From an uncultured Clostridium sp. (lineage in GTDB: Bacteria > Bacillota > Clostridia > Clostridiales > Clostridiaceae), in the NCBI GenBank assembly GCA_934746015.1, contig CAKVEW010000005.1, forward strand, positions 1 to 64,000: a stretch of DNA of 64,000 bases, read 5' to 3'. The notes under the pieces were generated by a model. The model was given only the letters and a program-made list of their open reading frames with translations, was not told the origin of the DNA and searched no databases. Each line of letters opens with the position of its first letter. Position 1 is the stretch's first letter. Both the position numbers and the translations under genes were made by a program. Of this stretch, positions 20,101 through 28,449 are shown piece after piece.

Positions 20101-21585
20101 ATTTGCAGTGGAGGCTTTCCATGAACCAAGTCCCTCTTCAAAATCATCTAATATTATTGGCAATTGTCCTACTGTAACATTTACACTTGCTGATAAGTTT
20201 GTTCCTCTTATGCTTGCCTTAATTTCACCTGACAAACTGTTATCTGATGTATGTAATACACCATTTTCATCTATAGTTCCCATTCCTTCAGGAACATCCC
20301 AAATTATATCATTAGCATTATATTTTACATTTCTTTTATTAAATAAAGTAGTTAATCCTAAGCTCTTACTTGAGGTTTTATCAATACTTATTTCACTATT
20401 ATAAAAATATATTTCATTTGGAACTTCAATTTCAAAATTAGTTTCTCCTACTACGTTTCCATTGTAGCTTAATAAGGCTTTTGCTTGTCCTAATTTTCCT
20501 GTAGATGTAAATAATCCATTATTCTCATCTATTGTTCCAAATGAACTATCTGAAATACTCCAAATTAATCCTTCTTTAGGAAAATCAGCTGAAGCTCCAG
20601 CTAAATCTACACCTACAGCCGTAAATTGTATATTTGAATTTGGGCTAAAGCTTTTTTCATTAGGTGTTACATAAGCTGAATTAAACTGATGAGTTATAGG
20701 CTCTTTAGAAACTATCATCCAAGAATTCGCAACACTTCTTTCCGAATTATCAGATGGTCGATTTTTTATATCTAAAACATCACTACCAGGTGTTCTTGAT
20801 AAATGTGTAGTAGAGCCACCACCATCTAAGTTAAGTGCTTGTACAGCTCCCATAGAAATCATTAATTCTGCTAATTCCTCCATAGAGAGACCTGTAGAAT
20901 ATGGTTCCTGTCTTCCATCAACAGTTAAAAAAATTACTTTTCCATCATCTTTTATACCTACGGCAGTTCTTGGTTCTTTATCAGCACCAGTTTGTGGTGT
21001 TTCAAATACTTGTCCATCTTTTACTAGTATTGCATTACCACCTAAGGCTTCTTCAATATTATCTTTTAATTCATTAAATTTATTATAATCACCAATAACT
21101 GGAGTGCCATCTTTAAGTACCCCAAAGAATTTTCTTGAATTAGGATTATTTTTAATTATTACTCCATCTTTTACAACTACCCCGCTAGGTTCTCCAGTTG
21201 CCATATTATAGAAATCCGCATTAACTCCTGCAACTACTTGCTCTCCCTTTGCTATAAGCACATCTGCTTGCTTTCTTACAGTTTGCAGACCATAAGAATT
21301 TTCATCATTTGGTGTCATAGCTTCTATACTTACTTTTTCATTTAGAGGGTCTACTTCTACCACAAAGCTTTCATTTTTCTTGCCATTACTGTCAATAAAT
21401 GAATAACCCTTCTCTAAAATTCCTGGTGCAAGTTTTGTAATATAGTTATTAATAGGAATAGAAATAAGAGGTGATGATATATCAAAATCACCTAAAGCAC
21501 TGACACTAAATGTTGGTACCAAACTAATAAAAATAGAAATAGAAATTAATAAGCACATTATTCTAGTTCTTAAATTTTTACTCAT
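17158..21585 (-). CDS. Secreted phosphodiester glycosidase (NAGPA) fused to a purple-acid-phosphatase-like metallophosphoesterase
   Basis: 1475 residues with a signal peptide (1-31). Domains in order: a phosphodiester glycosidase/NAGPA domain (about 75-295, with GVNADFYN and ALNLDGGGSTT); two Big-like Ig repeats; a carbohydrate-binding-like region with FEEGLGSW (about 480-650); an Ig-like region; and a cohesin-like segment (about 755-870). Then follow a FnIII-like purple-acid-phosphatase N-domain (about 990-1100), a metallophosphoesterase (about 1104-1370: GDTQ, GDFID, GNHEY, THQPPYY, GHDHAYGR) and a last Ig repeat. It ends in a short basic/hydrophobic tail (KIIARIIIRI) with no LPXTG, which may be a degraded anchor. 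It could cleave a sugar-phosphodiester and then the exposed phosphate on host or wall glycans. Transcribed alone. Confidence 0.88.
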   Translation of the reverse strand: MSKNLRTRIMCLLISISIFISLVPTFSVSALGDFDISSPLISIPINNYITKLAPGILEKGYSFIDSNGKKNESFVVEVDPLNEKVSIEAMTPNDENSYGLQTVRKQADVLIAKGEQVVAGVNADFYNMATGEPSGVVVKDGVIIKNNPNSRKFFGVLKDGTPVIGDYNKFNELKDNIEEALGGNAILVKDGQVFETPQTGADKEPRTAVGIKDDGKVIFLTVDGRQEPYSTGLSMEELAELMISMGAVQALNLDGGGSTTHLSRTPGSDVLDIKNRPSDNSERSVANSWMIVSKEPITHQFNSAYVTPNEKSFSPNSNIQFTAVGVDLAGASADFPKEGLIWSISDSSFGTIDENNGLFTSTGKLGQAKALLSYNGNVVGETNFEIEVPNEIYFYNSEISIDKTSSKSLGLTTLFNKRNVKYNANDIIWDVPEGMGTIDENGVLHTSDNSLSGEIKASIRGTNLSASVNVTVGQLPIILDDFEEGLGSWKASTANRGEIASVELTNYPNEPTRFGQHSLKLNYDFTNAQVGTTLGAYAGPTETVNIEGNPKAIGMWVYATEEANGYWLRMNLIAGDGKSKTIDLVNQRPGIDWTGWKYLEAEIPETYIGPFSLHPTQTIRIMSLKSGLEGEGPMTKGVLYIDNIRAVYGDKVDDLYPPIIDSINIADEEYNVNNINITAKLYDYQDDKYATGINWDRVRIFVDNIEYTGKEGHFSYDKDGTVTLSGYKWADGTHKVEVIAQDNFGNETNRIEYFNVNTDSAKIYIESKDEEGFLGGAINLELKSNKGTDIKSFISKVKVDKKYNIKDVKFSEKVKNFTWNYNKESGLIEIYGENNNLDNEESIIANIEIEIPNTVDSSSNISFEIINSTIDYISEKETNFIKTSSSEIGQVPVVSAFNIYLEEVLVGKPAIIKVLDRSGNTVSDASIVAEYEDGSKNILGKTNFEGLLSSEELTNEVKRFSVYAEKDAISSTILKSQSYAALKDIKPVNILFGTTENPSKEKSVTWMTNPLTSGNKAVVQYIKKSDYNLKKPSKKKMKVKEINAEYKNLTFGGNSDIKLNGIVRLNKAKITGLKPNTTYMVRVGDGENWSEYMEFTTLKHKDNMKFVILGDTQSPSKEGLAELDKILNVIENQHSDSDAIIHVGDFIDDSSIFQQWDYISSLFNNYNKTNSIDMLNVLGNHEYMGDPKAEKAKEIFNTPTEGIDESLDGVYSVDYNDVHFSVIGFTSDKELLEKKLEWLKNDVNKSNKKLKILLTHQPPYYTNPEGGNGLIKEMLPPVVDELGIDLVFSGHDHAYGRSKKLKNGVEDKNGAIYVVTGTTGQKHYQAVNDGSFEVYNDENTAIYTTLEYKDGDIQIIARKPDGTVVDDFTLDKKAPEITITGVKDKGVYKNTKINIEVSVNEEAEITTTLNGEIYSGEEIVNPGKYEFVVVATDSSGNQSKKVINFKLKSHPKKDKTITSKIEYVSKIIARIIIRI

Positions 21586-21777
21586 AATATCCTCCTATAA
21601 ATTCTTTAATAATTTAACGTAATTTCATAAATTGAAATCCACTATGAAATATCATTACATAAATAGTAGCATATCATTTTTCGTCTGTAAACATTTTCCT
21701 CATATTTTTAATTGTTTTTATTATTATATTAAAAATATAATTTAATATTAAAAAACCACCTAAAATTCCAAAAAAAT

Positions 21778-21807
21778 ATTGTTGGACGCTTTAAAGCATC
21801 CAACAAT
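21778..21807 (-). terminator. Terminator of the yidC-like transcript
   Basis: ATTGTTGGAcGC pairs with GC-TCCAACAAT, followed on the minus strand by AUAUUUUUUU. Confidence 0.8.
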
Positions 21808-21840
21808 AAATAAATCCATATATATTAATAATGATTTTTT

Positions 21841-22479
21841 CTATACAAACCTTTTGCCTTTACTATAAATTCTAAAACCTATATCCTCTAACAAGTTAAA
21901 TAAACTTGAAGTTATAAAATATATTCCTAAAGCTATGGGTGCTTTAATAGTTATTAATACTCCCATTATAATCATTGGTAAAATACTCTTTATAGTTGCA
22001 GGCTGTTCATTCTTATCAAATACTTTTAAGTATGAAATAATACTAGGTGCTATAGTTATAAGAGTATATATTATAGGAACTATAAATTTATCATCTGTGT
22101 TTCCTATATTAATAGTCCAAGGGACTAAAATGCTCATGGCTTCAATCTGTACCCTATTAATTGACATATATAATCCTGATATTATAGGTAATTGAAGTAT
22201 AGGAATCAAACATCCTAATAAGCCCTTAGAATTTTCTGAATATAACTTATTTAATTCATCTTCTTGCTTATTTTTATTAGTCTTATATCTAGCTTTAACC
22301 TCTTCTATTTTTTTAGTAAATGATATTTGCTTTTTCATTGCTACTCTTTGTTTTATCGAGAAAGGAAGCATTATAAACTTTACAGTTATAGTTAATAATA
22401 CAATTGCTATTCCATAATCCCCAGAAAATTGGTAAAAAAACCCTAAAATATATTTAAAAATATTAATGATGATATCCAT
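21841..22479 (-). CDS. yidC: YidC/Oxa1-family membrane protein insertase
   Basis: 212 residues with five hydrophobic segments and the YidC core: an N-terminal helix, YGIAIVLLTITVKFIMLP, a cytoplasmic charged hairpin (about 55-85), then GLLGCLIPILQLPIISGLY. The substrate-groove arginine is probably R47 or nearby in the IKQRVAMKK segment. It lacks the long periplasmic domain of proteobacterial YidC and has no lipobox. The usual housekeeping yidC lies with rnpA, which is not here, so this may be a second paralogue. It follows a small membrane-protein gene by about 40 bases. Confidence 0.87.
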   Translation of the reverse strand: MDIIINIFKYILGFFYQFSGDYGIAIVLLTITVKFIMLPFSIKQRVAMKKQISFTKKIEEVKARYKTNKNKQEDELNKLYSENSKGLLGCLIPILQLPIISGLYMSINRVQIEAMSILVPWTINIGNTDDKFIVPIIYTLITIAPSIISYLKVFDKNEQPATIKSILPMIIMGVLITIKAPIALGIYFITSSLFNLLEDIGFRIYSKGKRFV

Positions 22480-22520
22480 AAATCCTCCTCATATTAAATA
22501 ATTCATAAACATCATCATTG

Positions 22521-22748
22521 TTAAAACAAGGTACAATATCTCCAAATATCTATTTTTTCATAAGTATTGTATTTATCTAAGGTTAAATTAATACAATAAT
22601 TAAAAATTTCTTTATTTATGCAAATTAAGATAATATTATTGAAGTTTTGTTTTCTACTTAAAAAATAACCTTTAAAGTATATAAATAAAAAAGTACTAAT
22701 ACTTAATATAACTATTAAATTCATTAAATATATCATATCAATTTTCAT
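22521..22748 (-). CDS. Small hypothetical membrane protein, 75 residues
   Basis: Not recognised. One clear N-terminal membrane helix (residues 5-25) is followed by a short soluble tail with three cysteines. ATG at 22748 has a perfect AGGAGG ribosome site seven bases upstream, which supports translation. The gene is directly upstream of the yidC-like insertase with a 41-base gap and no terminator, so they probably share a transcript; it may be an insertase partner or client, but that is only a guess. Confidence 0.6.
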   Translation of the reverse strand: MKIDMIYLMNLIVILSISTFLFIYFKGYFLSRKQNFNNIILICINKEIFNYCINLTLDKYNTYEKIDIWRYCTLF

Positions 22749-22825
22749 ATATGCCTCCTAAAAGTTATTATTTAACTTATTATATGATATTAAACTCAAT
22801 ACGTCAATATATGGAAATTGTATTT

Positions 22826-23368
22826 TTATTTATTAATTACCTTACCTTGTAGTCCTTCTATTACATCTAAAGTTTTTTCATGTAATGTTTCATCAAAACT
22901 TGCACAAAGACTTGCATCAACAATTATATCAGCATTCCTATATTGTGATTGAAACATTACAAAATTGCTTATTACACAAATATTAGTAACTACTCCTACT
23001 ATCTCAATTTTCTCTAAATCTTCCCCTATTTCCTTTGATATTTTAACCATATCTTCAGGAGCTAAACCAAATCCATATTTTTCGTAACAAATCACATTTT
23101 CATTGTCTTCAAATTCATTTAGTCTTCCAAATAACTTATGTCCTTTTGTCCCCTTAATACAATGAACTACTGGTAGATTTTTACCTTCCCTTGTATCTAA
23201 ATAGTTTTCTTCGTGAGTATCATAAGTAAATAGAACTTTATTTCCTTCTTTTAAATATTTATTTATTTTATTATATATACCTTCCTCTAATGTAACTGCC
23301 TTTTCAAAGCCTAAAGCACCATCAACGAAATCTTTTTGATAATCAATAACCACTAATATTTTTTTCAT
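22826..23368 (-). CDS. Isochorismatase-family cysteine hydrolase (nicotinamidase-like)
   Basis: 180 residues of the alpha/beta cysteine hydrolase fold. The triad positions are visible: Asp in VVIDYQKDFVDG, Lys in VICYEKYGFG and the nucleophilic Cys in GVVTNICVISN with its preceding cis-peptide VT. The family includes nicotinamidase (nicotinamide to nicotinate), and the DYQKDF and ICVISN context fits that, but the metal-binding D-x-H pair is incomplete to my eye (DTHEENY is the candidate). Start at 23368 with GGAGGG ribosome site; the open frame extends four codons further. Confidence 0.82.
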   Translation of the reverse strand: MKKILVVIDYQKDFVDGALGFEKAVTLEEGIYNKINKYLKEGNKVLFTYDTHEENYLDTREGKNLPVVHCIKGTKGHKLFGRLNEFEDNENVICYEKYGFGLAPEDMVKISKEIGEDLEKIEIVGVVTNICVISNFVMFQSQYRNADIIVDASLCASFDETLHEKTLDVIEGLQGKVINK

Positions 23369-23556
23369 TATACCCTCCAAAAACTTATATATTTTTATAT
23401 TTTATACTTAATATCACTATAATATTATTTTAACCAAAAATGTAATTATTGCATAATATATTATTTTACTTATCTTTTTATTAGAATAATATTCTCCTGC
23501 TATGTATAATAAAAGAATGGAGTAAAAAATATTTTATATTTAGGAGAATTTATATT

Positions 23557-23940
23557 ATGAAAATAGAACATATAGCCATGTACGTAAATGATTTGGAAAA
23601 GGTTAAGGAATTTTTCGTTAAGTACTTTGATGCAAAGCATAATGATATTTATCACAATAAAAAAACTGATTTCAAATCATATTTTTTGAGTTTCGAAGAT
23701 AATAGTAGATTAGAAATTATGACTAAACCTAATATGATTGATACAAATAAAGATTTAACGAGGACAGGCTTTGTACATATTGCTTTTAGTGTAGGTAGTA
23801 AAGAAAAAGTAGATAACTTAACAAAAAGATTGAAAAGTGATGGATATGAAGTAATTAGTGGCCCAAGAACAACAGGTGATGGATATTATGAAAGTTGTAT
23901 CCTTGGAATAGAAGGAAATCAAATCGAAATAACTGTGTAA
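23557..23940 (+). CDS. VOC-superfamily (glyoxalase-like) protein
   Basis: 127-residue metalloprotein of the vicinal-oxygen-chelate fold: two beta-alpha-beta-beta-beta modules, starting [14 protein letters not shown] and again at [14 protein letters not shown]. Metal ligands are probably His5, Glu55 ([10 protein letters not shown]), His74 (VHIAF) and Glu123 (GNQIEIT), the glyoxalase pattern. The reaction is not predictable from sequence alone; dioxygenase, lyase and antibiotic-resistance members share it. A single-gene unit with an AGGAGA ribosome site and its own hairpin terminator. Confidence 0.85.
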   Translation: MKIEHIAMYVNDLEKVKEFFVKYFDAKHNDIYHNKKTDFKSYFLSFEDNSRLEIMTKPNMIDTNKDLTRTGFVHIAFSVGSKEKVDNLTKRLKSDGYEVISGPRTTGDGYYESCILGIEGNQIEITV

Positions 23941-23956
23941 ATATTAATTGAAACAT

Positions 23957-24010
23957 AATTCCCCTTATAGTTGATAGTTAGATTAATAAAACTACCTTTA
24001 TAAGGGGATT
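23957..24010. terminator. Terminator of the VOC gene, shared with the SDR gene
   Basis: AATTCCCCTTATA pairs with TATAAGGGGATT across a 28-base loop, then CTTTTT. The convergent SDR gene ends 49 bases beyond. Confidence 0.75.
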
Positions 24011-24058
24011 CTTTTTAAACTTATCTTCTTTTATAATAAAAATATCAATTAAATGACT

Positions 24059-24826
24059 TTATACTATTGATAATCCTCCATCTACTACAATATGTTGTCC
24101 TGTAACATAGCTTGAAGCATCTGATGAGAAATATAAAATAGTTCCATTTAATTCACCTTTTTTAGCTGGTCTAGAAGCTGGACAAAGGTAATTATAACTC
24201 TTTAAAAATTCATCAGATTTAAATAATGTATCTTCAGTCATTTCTGATTCAAATAATCCAGGACAAACAGAATTTACTGTTATTCCATATTGAGCATAAG
24301 ATGCTGCCATTCCCTTAGATAATCCTAACACAGCTGCCTTTGAAGCATTATAAGAATGTCTAATGAAAATATCAGCTTTGTCTGCTAATATTGCATTTAT
24401 TGAGCTAACATTAACTACCTTACCATAGTTTTGTTTTTTCATAACTGGAATAACATATTTACACATTAGATAAATTCCTTTTACATTAGTGTCCATGCTT
24501 TTATTCCAATCTTCCTCACTTAGAGTTTCTACTCCACCTCTAACTGCTACTCCCGCATTATTCAATAAAATATCTATTCTGCCAAACTTATCAACAATTT
24601 TTTCTACAGCAGCTTTAACTTCTTCTTCGTTAGTAACATCACATTTAAGAGCAATAGATTCAACACCTAAGCCTTCTATTTCCTTTGCTACCCCTTCAAT
24701 TTTATCTACCCTTCTTGCTAACAAACAGACATTGGCCCCCTCTTTAGCATATGCTATTGCAGCATCTTTTCCTAAGCCACTGGATGCACCTGTAACAACA
24801 GCTATTTTACCATTTAAATTAAACAT
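24059..24826 (-). CDS. Short-chain dehydrogenase/reductase (gluconate-5-dehydrogenase-like)
   Basis: 255-residue classical SDR using NAD(P): TGASSGLG cofactor loop (residues 11-18), NNAG motif, catalytic Ser in VNVSSIN and the YNASK pair. After the catalytic lysine come CPGLFESEMT and the C-terminal DGGLSIV typical of the gluconate 5-dehydrogenase/3-oxoacyl-reductase group. The substrate remains open. ATG at 24826 has GGGAGG eight bases upstream; five extra codons of open frame upstream lack a ribosome site. It stands alone. Confidence 0.88.
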   Translation of the reverse strand: MFNLNGKIAVVTGASSGLGKDAAIAYAKEGANVCLLARRVDKIEGVAKEIEGLGVESIALKCDVTNEEEVKAAVEKIVDKFGRIDILLNNAGVAVRGGVETLSEEDWNKSMDTNVKGIYLMCKYVIPVMKKQNYGKVVNVSSINAILADKADIFIRHSYNASKAAVLGLSKGMAASYAQYGITVNSVCPGLFESEMTEDTLFKSDEFLKSYNYLCPASRPAKKGELNGTILYFSSDASSYVTGQHIVVDGGLSIV

Positions 24827-25036
24827 AATTCTACCTCCCATAAATTATATTACACATTTATTATATACTTATTTCTATATAATATCTATCAAAGCAAGCA
24901 AAATTTGTTATAATTTTAACACTTTTTTTTATTTTGAAATTTATGTGAAATTTATTTTTTCTTAATAAAAATTTTAAATTTACTATTTATATTATATAAT
25001 ATTATTATGATATTTTTTAAGAGGTGATTAAATTCT

Positions 25037-25501
25037 ATGAATAATACGCTTACAGAGGAGAACATAAAAAAATTAAGAGAAGAATTAGAATATAGAATGA
25101 CTGTAAAAAGAGCAGAAATAGCAAAAGAAAAAGCCATAGCTGCAGCTCATGGCGATAGATCAGAAAATGCAGAATATAAAGAAGCTTGTGCTAACTACAG
25201 AGAAAATGATAATAGGATACAATACTTATTAAATATGATTTCTACTGCTACTGTTATAGCTGATGATGAAATAGATAAATCTGTATTAGGAATTAATAGT
25301 AAAGCTAGAATTAAATTTATTGAAGATGATTTTGATGATGTGGTAACATTAGTAACTGTTATGGATTCTGATCCTGAAAATATGTGTATTAGTATTGAAT
25401 CAGATCTTGGATTAGCACTAAAAGGTAAAACCATTGGAGATATAGTTGAAGTAATTGCTCCAGAAGATAAATACACAGTTGAAATCTTAGAAATACTATA
25501 A
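25037..25501 (+). CDS. greA: GreA-family transcript cleavage factor
   Basis: 154-residue elongation factor that enters the RNA polymerase secondary channel and induces cleavage of backtracked RNA. The N-terminal coiled coil (residues 8-75) carries the acidic tip HGDRSENAEYKEA with Asp40 and Glu43 in the catalytic positions. The C-terminal domain has the FKBP-like GreA/GreB fold. It lacks the usual lysR-side neighbours (greA-lysS), so it may be a second copy rather than the housekeeping greA. AGAGGTG ribosome site; hairpin terminator after the stop. Confidence 0.88.
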   Translation: MNNTLTEENIKKLREELEYRMTVKRAEIAKEKAIAAAHGDRSENAEYKEACANYRENDNRIQYLLNMISTATVIADDEIDKSVLGINSKARIKFIEDDFDDVVTLVTVMDSDPENMCISIESDLGLALKGKTIGDIVEVIAPEDKYTVEILEIL

Positions 25502-25524
25502 TATTTCTAAGATTTTATAATAAT

Positions 25525-25548
25525 AAGGAGCTGTCTAAGCAGCTCCTT
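25525..25548 (+). terminator. Terminator of the greA-like gene
   Basis: AAGGAGCTG-TCTAAG-CAGCTCCTT, then a T-rich stretch. It also sits just after the convergent Gfo/Idh gene end. Confidence 0.8.
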
Positions 25549-25553
25549 TAAGT

Positions 25554-26570
25554 TTATTTTAAATTTTTAATACCTTCTTCTAGTATCTTTAATTGTAATA
25601 AAGTTTCTTCATCCTTTATTTTCTTATCTTTATTATTTATTATAGCCTCATATAGATCATCATATACCCTACCATAGTCTCCATTTACTGATTTTACTTT
25701 TTCTTCATGAATTATTTTTTCATCATCAATATATGTTAAGACTCCATAATGCTCTAATGTATCAACTCCAAAATCACTATTATTTGGCATATAAAACATT
25801 TTTAAATGTTCTTCTTGCCTATCTTTAGTTTCTTTTACAAAGCATCCTTTTTTACCATACACAACAAAACTTGGTCTTGGCTTTATTCTAAAATAACTAG
25901 ATTTAACAGATACTTTTGTAGTTCCATAATATAAATCTAAATCAAAATAATCATTCATTCTTCCTGTTCCAAGTAATTGTCTAACATCATAATGAATACT
26001 GTCTGGTTTACCAAAATAGCTTATTACTTGGTCTAAAGTATGACATCCATGCCCATATAAAAATGATTCATATGGTGAAAATTTAGAATTCCCTTCAGGA
26101 ACTTCTGGTCTAAAATAATCAAAATGCATTTCTACTTCTAATAAATCTCCAAGCTTTCCTTCTTCAATAACCTTTTGAACTGTTAAAAAATCACTATCAA
26201 ACCTTCTATTTTGATAAGCTTGAACAATTAAATTTTTAGACTTCGCTAAATCAAAAATCTCCTTTGCTTCATCATAAGTTTCCATAAAAGGCTTTTCAAC
26301 TAAGCAATGTTTATTATTTTCTAAAACTAACTTTGTATAATTATAATGACTATCTTGTCTTGTACATACTACGATTAATTGTATATCCTCATCCTTTAAC
26401 AATTCATCCAAATTTGATGTATAATTTATTCCATCTATCCTATCCCAGTTCTCATTCTTAGGATTTCTTTGATAAATAGTTTTTACTTTTATATTTTTTC
26501 TTTGAAGAACAAATGGAAGGTGATACCTATTTGTACTTTTCCCATTTCCTATATATCCTATTGTAAGCAT
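25554..26570 (-). CDS. Gfo/Idh/MocA-family oxidoreductase
   Basis: 338-residue NAD(P)-dependent dehydrogenase. The N-terminal Rossmann fold begins IGYIGNGKSTNRYHLPF, followed by the family lysine motif CLVEKPF (catalytic Lys in EKP) and the C-terminal alpha/beta domain with FLYGHGCHTLDQVISYF, where the histidine is the usual catalytic residue. It resembles the YhhX/YdgJ group acting on sugars or inositols; substrate unknown. Single-gene unit convergent with greA. Confidence 0.88.
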   Translation of the reverse strand: MLTIGYIGNGKSTNRYHLPFVLQRKNIKVKTIYQRNPKNENWDRIDGINYTSNLDELLKDEDIQLIVVCTRQDSHYNYTKLVLENNKHCLVEKPFMETYDEAKEIFDLAKSKNLIVQAYQNRRFDSDFLTVQKVIEEGKLGDLLEVEMHFDYFRPEVPEGNSKFSPYESFLYGHGCHTLDQVISYFGKPDSIHYDVRQLLGTGRMNDYFDLDLYYGTTKVSVKSSYFRIKPRPSFVVYGKKGCFVKETKDRQEEHLKMFYMPNNSDFGVDTLEHYGVLTYIDDEKIIHEEKVKSVNGDYGRVYDDLYEAIINNKDKKIKDEETLLQLKILEEGIKNLK

Positions 26571-26654
26571 TCTATTCCTCCTAAATTAATTATTATAATA
26601 AATCACAAACAAATGTGATACTTCAACATAAGGTAAAATTCAAAATGTCATTTT

Positions 26655-28340
26655 TCAATTGTTTTTTACTTCTTTAATAAACTCCCAAGTTGCTCCATTA
26701 TCTTTAGATTCATATAGGGCACTGCTATTTCCATTATAATCTCCATCCGCTCCTTGACCAACTAAAACATTTAAAACTCCATTATCTTCAAATGGCATTT
26801 CAGGAAAATCAAAGGGTTCTATAACAGATCCATCATCTAATTTCACTTCTTTTTTAGGAATATCTATCAGATTAAATGTTGATCCACCATCTTCTGTTCT
26901 ATATAAATCTGCTTCATCTCCTCCATTATGAGATAAGGAAATAAATCCAATACTCTCATTAATGAATACAATTCCCGAAGCCCCTCCTGAACTACCTAAG
27001 AAAGGATCATCATTTATTGTACTCCAACTTATACCTCCATCCTTAGTACCCTCTAAGGAATAAAATCTACTACCTAGTGCAGCTCCTACTACTTTTAATT
27101 TGTATCCTATTTTATCATTTATATAATATTCTTTATCTTCACTACTGGAAGAATTATTCCTAGTGGTATCTGGTTTATCTAAAGTTTTTTCATTTATATT
27201 GCTCAAGTCATTAACTAGATTATACCTAACAGGTGTAATTGAATTTTCTTTTCCAGGTACATAAACTGAAACAGTATATCCTATAATTTCTGAAGTCATA
27301 ACATCTGGCTCTTTAGTATTTCCATTATTATCTATATATACTATCCCATCTGTATTAAACCCCCAGCTCCTTTTACCATAATAAAGTATTCCATATTTAT
27401 CTTCATCCCACTTACTAACTGTATCTTCTAATGGAATAACCTTCATAGCATTCACAAAAGGTTCCAATAACTTATCTTCATTATAATCTGCATTAATATA
27501 TCCATTTAAATAAATTGTTATTTTTTTAGATTTACTTAAATCATAGTCTAATAAGTAACTTTGAAGTTCACCATTTTCATTATCTCCATATATAAAAGCA
27601 TAAAATGATTCTATAGTTCCATCTTTACTAAACTCTACATTGAATCCACTATCTGATACATATAATTTTCCAGGTAAATTCACTTTTTCATTTATATCTT
27701 TCAATATACCTTCAATACCATCATTATATATATTATTATTATCAAACTTTGCAGTTTTTTTATTTTTAAAATCGTATAATTTCCAAGATAACTTTCCATT
27801 AAAATTTATTGAAGTTTCATAAATTCTAATTCCATAATAAACTGTAGTGAAGAAAAGTATTATTATAGACAGGTAAATCCATATATTTTTTAAATTAGAC
27901 TTCACTTTTTTATCATGCAACTTTTCCTTTAGCCTATCTTTATAATACTCATCTATATCTTCTAAACTTAAAATAATAACATCATTATTTTTTAAAATTA
28001 TATAAGTATACTTCTTCTTCACCTTGAAAAATTTGATATCATTAATTTTTATTTCTAAGCCATTATAATCATCTAACCTTATAGAATCCTCATTAACACT
28101 ATATTTTTTTATTATTTCCTTTGGAATATCTGTTTGTTTTCTTATATTTTTTATTAAATATATAAAAAGGATTAAAAATAATATTAAGCATACTATAAGT
28201 ATCACATAATTATAATTATATCTTCCATATTTAAATAAAGAATGTAACTCATAAAATGTAATAATATATACTAGTACAAATAAGGGATTAGTTAGCATTG
28301 ATAATAACTGATTTTTTATCTTTATATTGTTATATTTCAT
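26655..28340 (-). CDS. Membrane protein with C-terminal BNR/sialidase-like repeats
   Basis: 561 residues. Two membrane helices near the N-terminus (about 15-60), a cytoplasmic PH-like segment (about 70-135), a third helix (about 150-170), then an extracellular part. The latter ends in at least three Asp-box-like repeats (DGGISWSTI, EDGGSTFNLI, KDNGATWEFI) typical of beta-propeller proteins such as BNR/VPS10-like sensors. Catalytic sialidase residues are not apparent, so a binding role is more likely. ATG at 28340 with GGAGGCGG was chosen over the 20-codon longer frame. Function unknown; it is downstream of the AraC gene on the same strand only by orientation. Confidence 0.7.
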   Translation of the reverse strand: MKYNNIKIKNQLLSMLTNPLFVLVYIITFYELHSLFKYGRYNYNYVILIVCLILFLILFIYLIKNIRKQTDIPKEIIKKYSVNEDSIRLDDYNGLEIKINDIKFFKVKKKYTYIILKNNDVIILSLEDIDEYYKDRLKEKLHDKKVKSNLKNIWIYLSIIILFFTTVYYGIRIYETSINFNGKLSWKLYDFKNKKTAKFDNNNIYNDGIEGILKDINEKVNLPGKLYVSDSGFNVEFSKDGTIESFYAFIYGDNENGELQSYLLDYDLSKSKKITIYLNGYINADYNEDKLLEPFVNAMKVIPLEDTVSKWDEDKYGILYYGKRSWGFNTDGIVYIDNNGNTKEPDVMTSEIIGYTVSVYVPGKENSITPVRYNLVNDLSNINEKTLDKPDTTRNNSSSSEDKEYYINDKIGYKLKVVGAALGSRFYSLEGTKDGGISWSTINDDPFLGSSGGASGIVFINESIGFISLSHNGGDEADLYRTEDGGSTFNLIDIPKKEVKLDDGSVIEPFDFPEMPFEDNGVLNVLVGQGADGDYNGNSSALYESKDNGATWEFIKEVKNN

Positions 28341-28449
28341 TACCCACCGCCTCCTATAATAATAATTATACTCTTTTTTTTGTAAAAAATAAAAATCCAC
28401 ATAATAATGTAGACTTTTAATTCATTTATTCCTGTAATAATAATTTACT

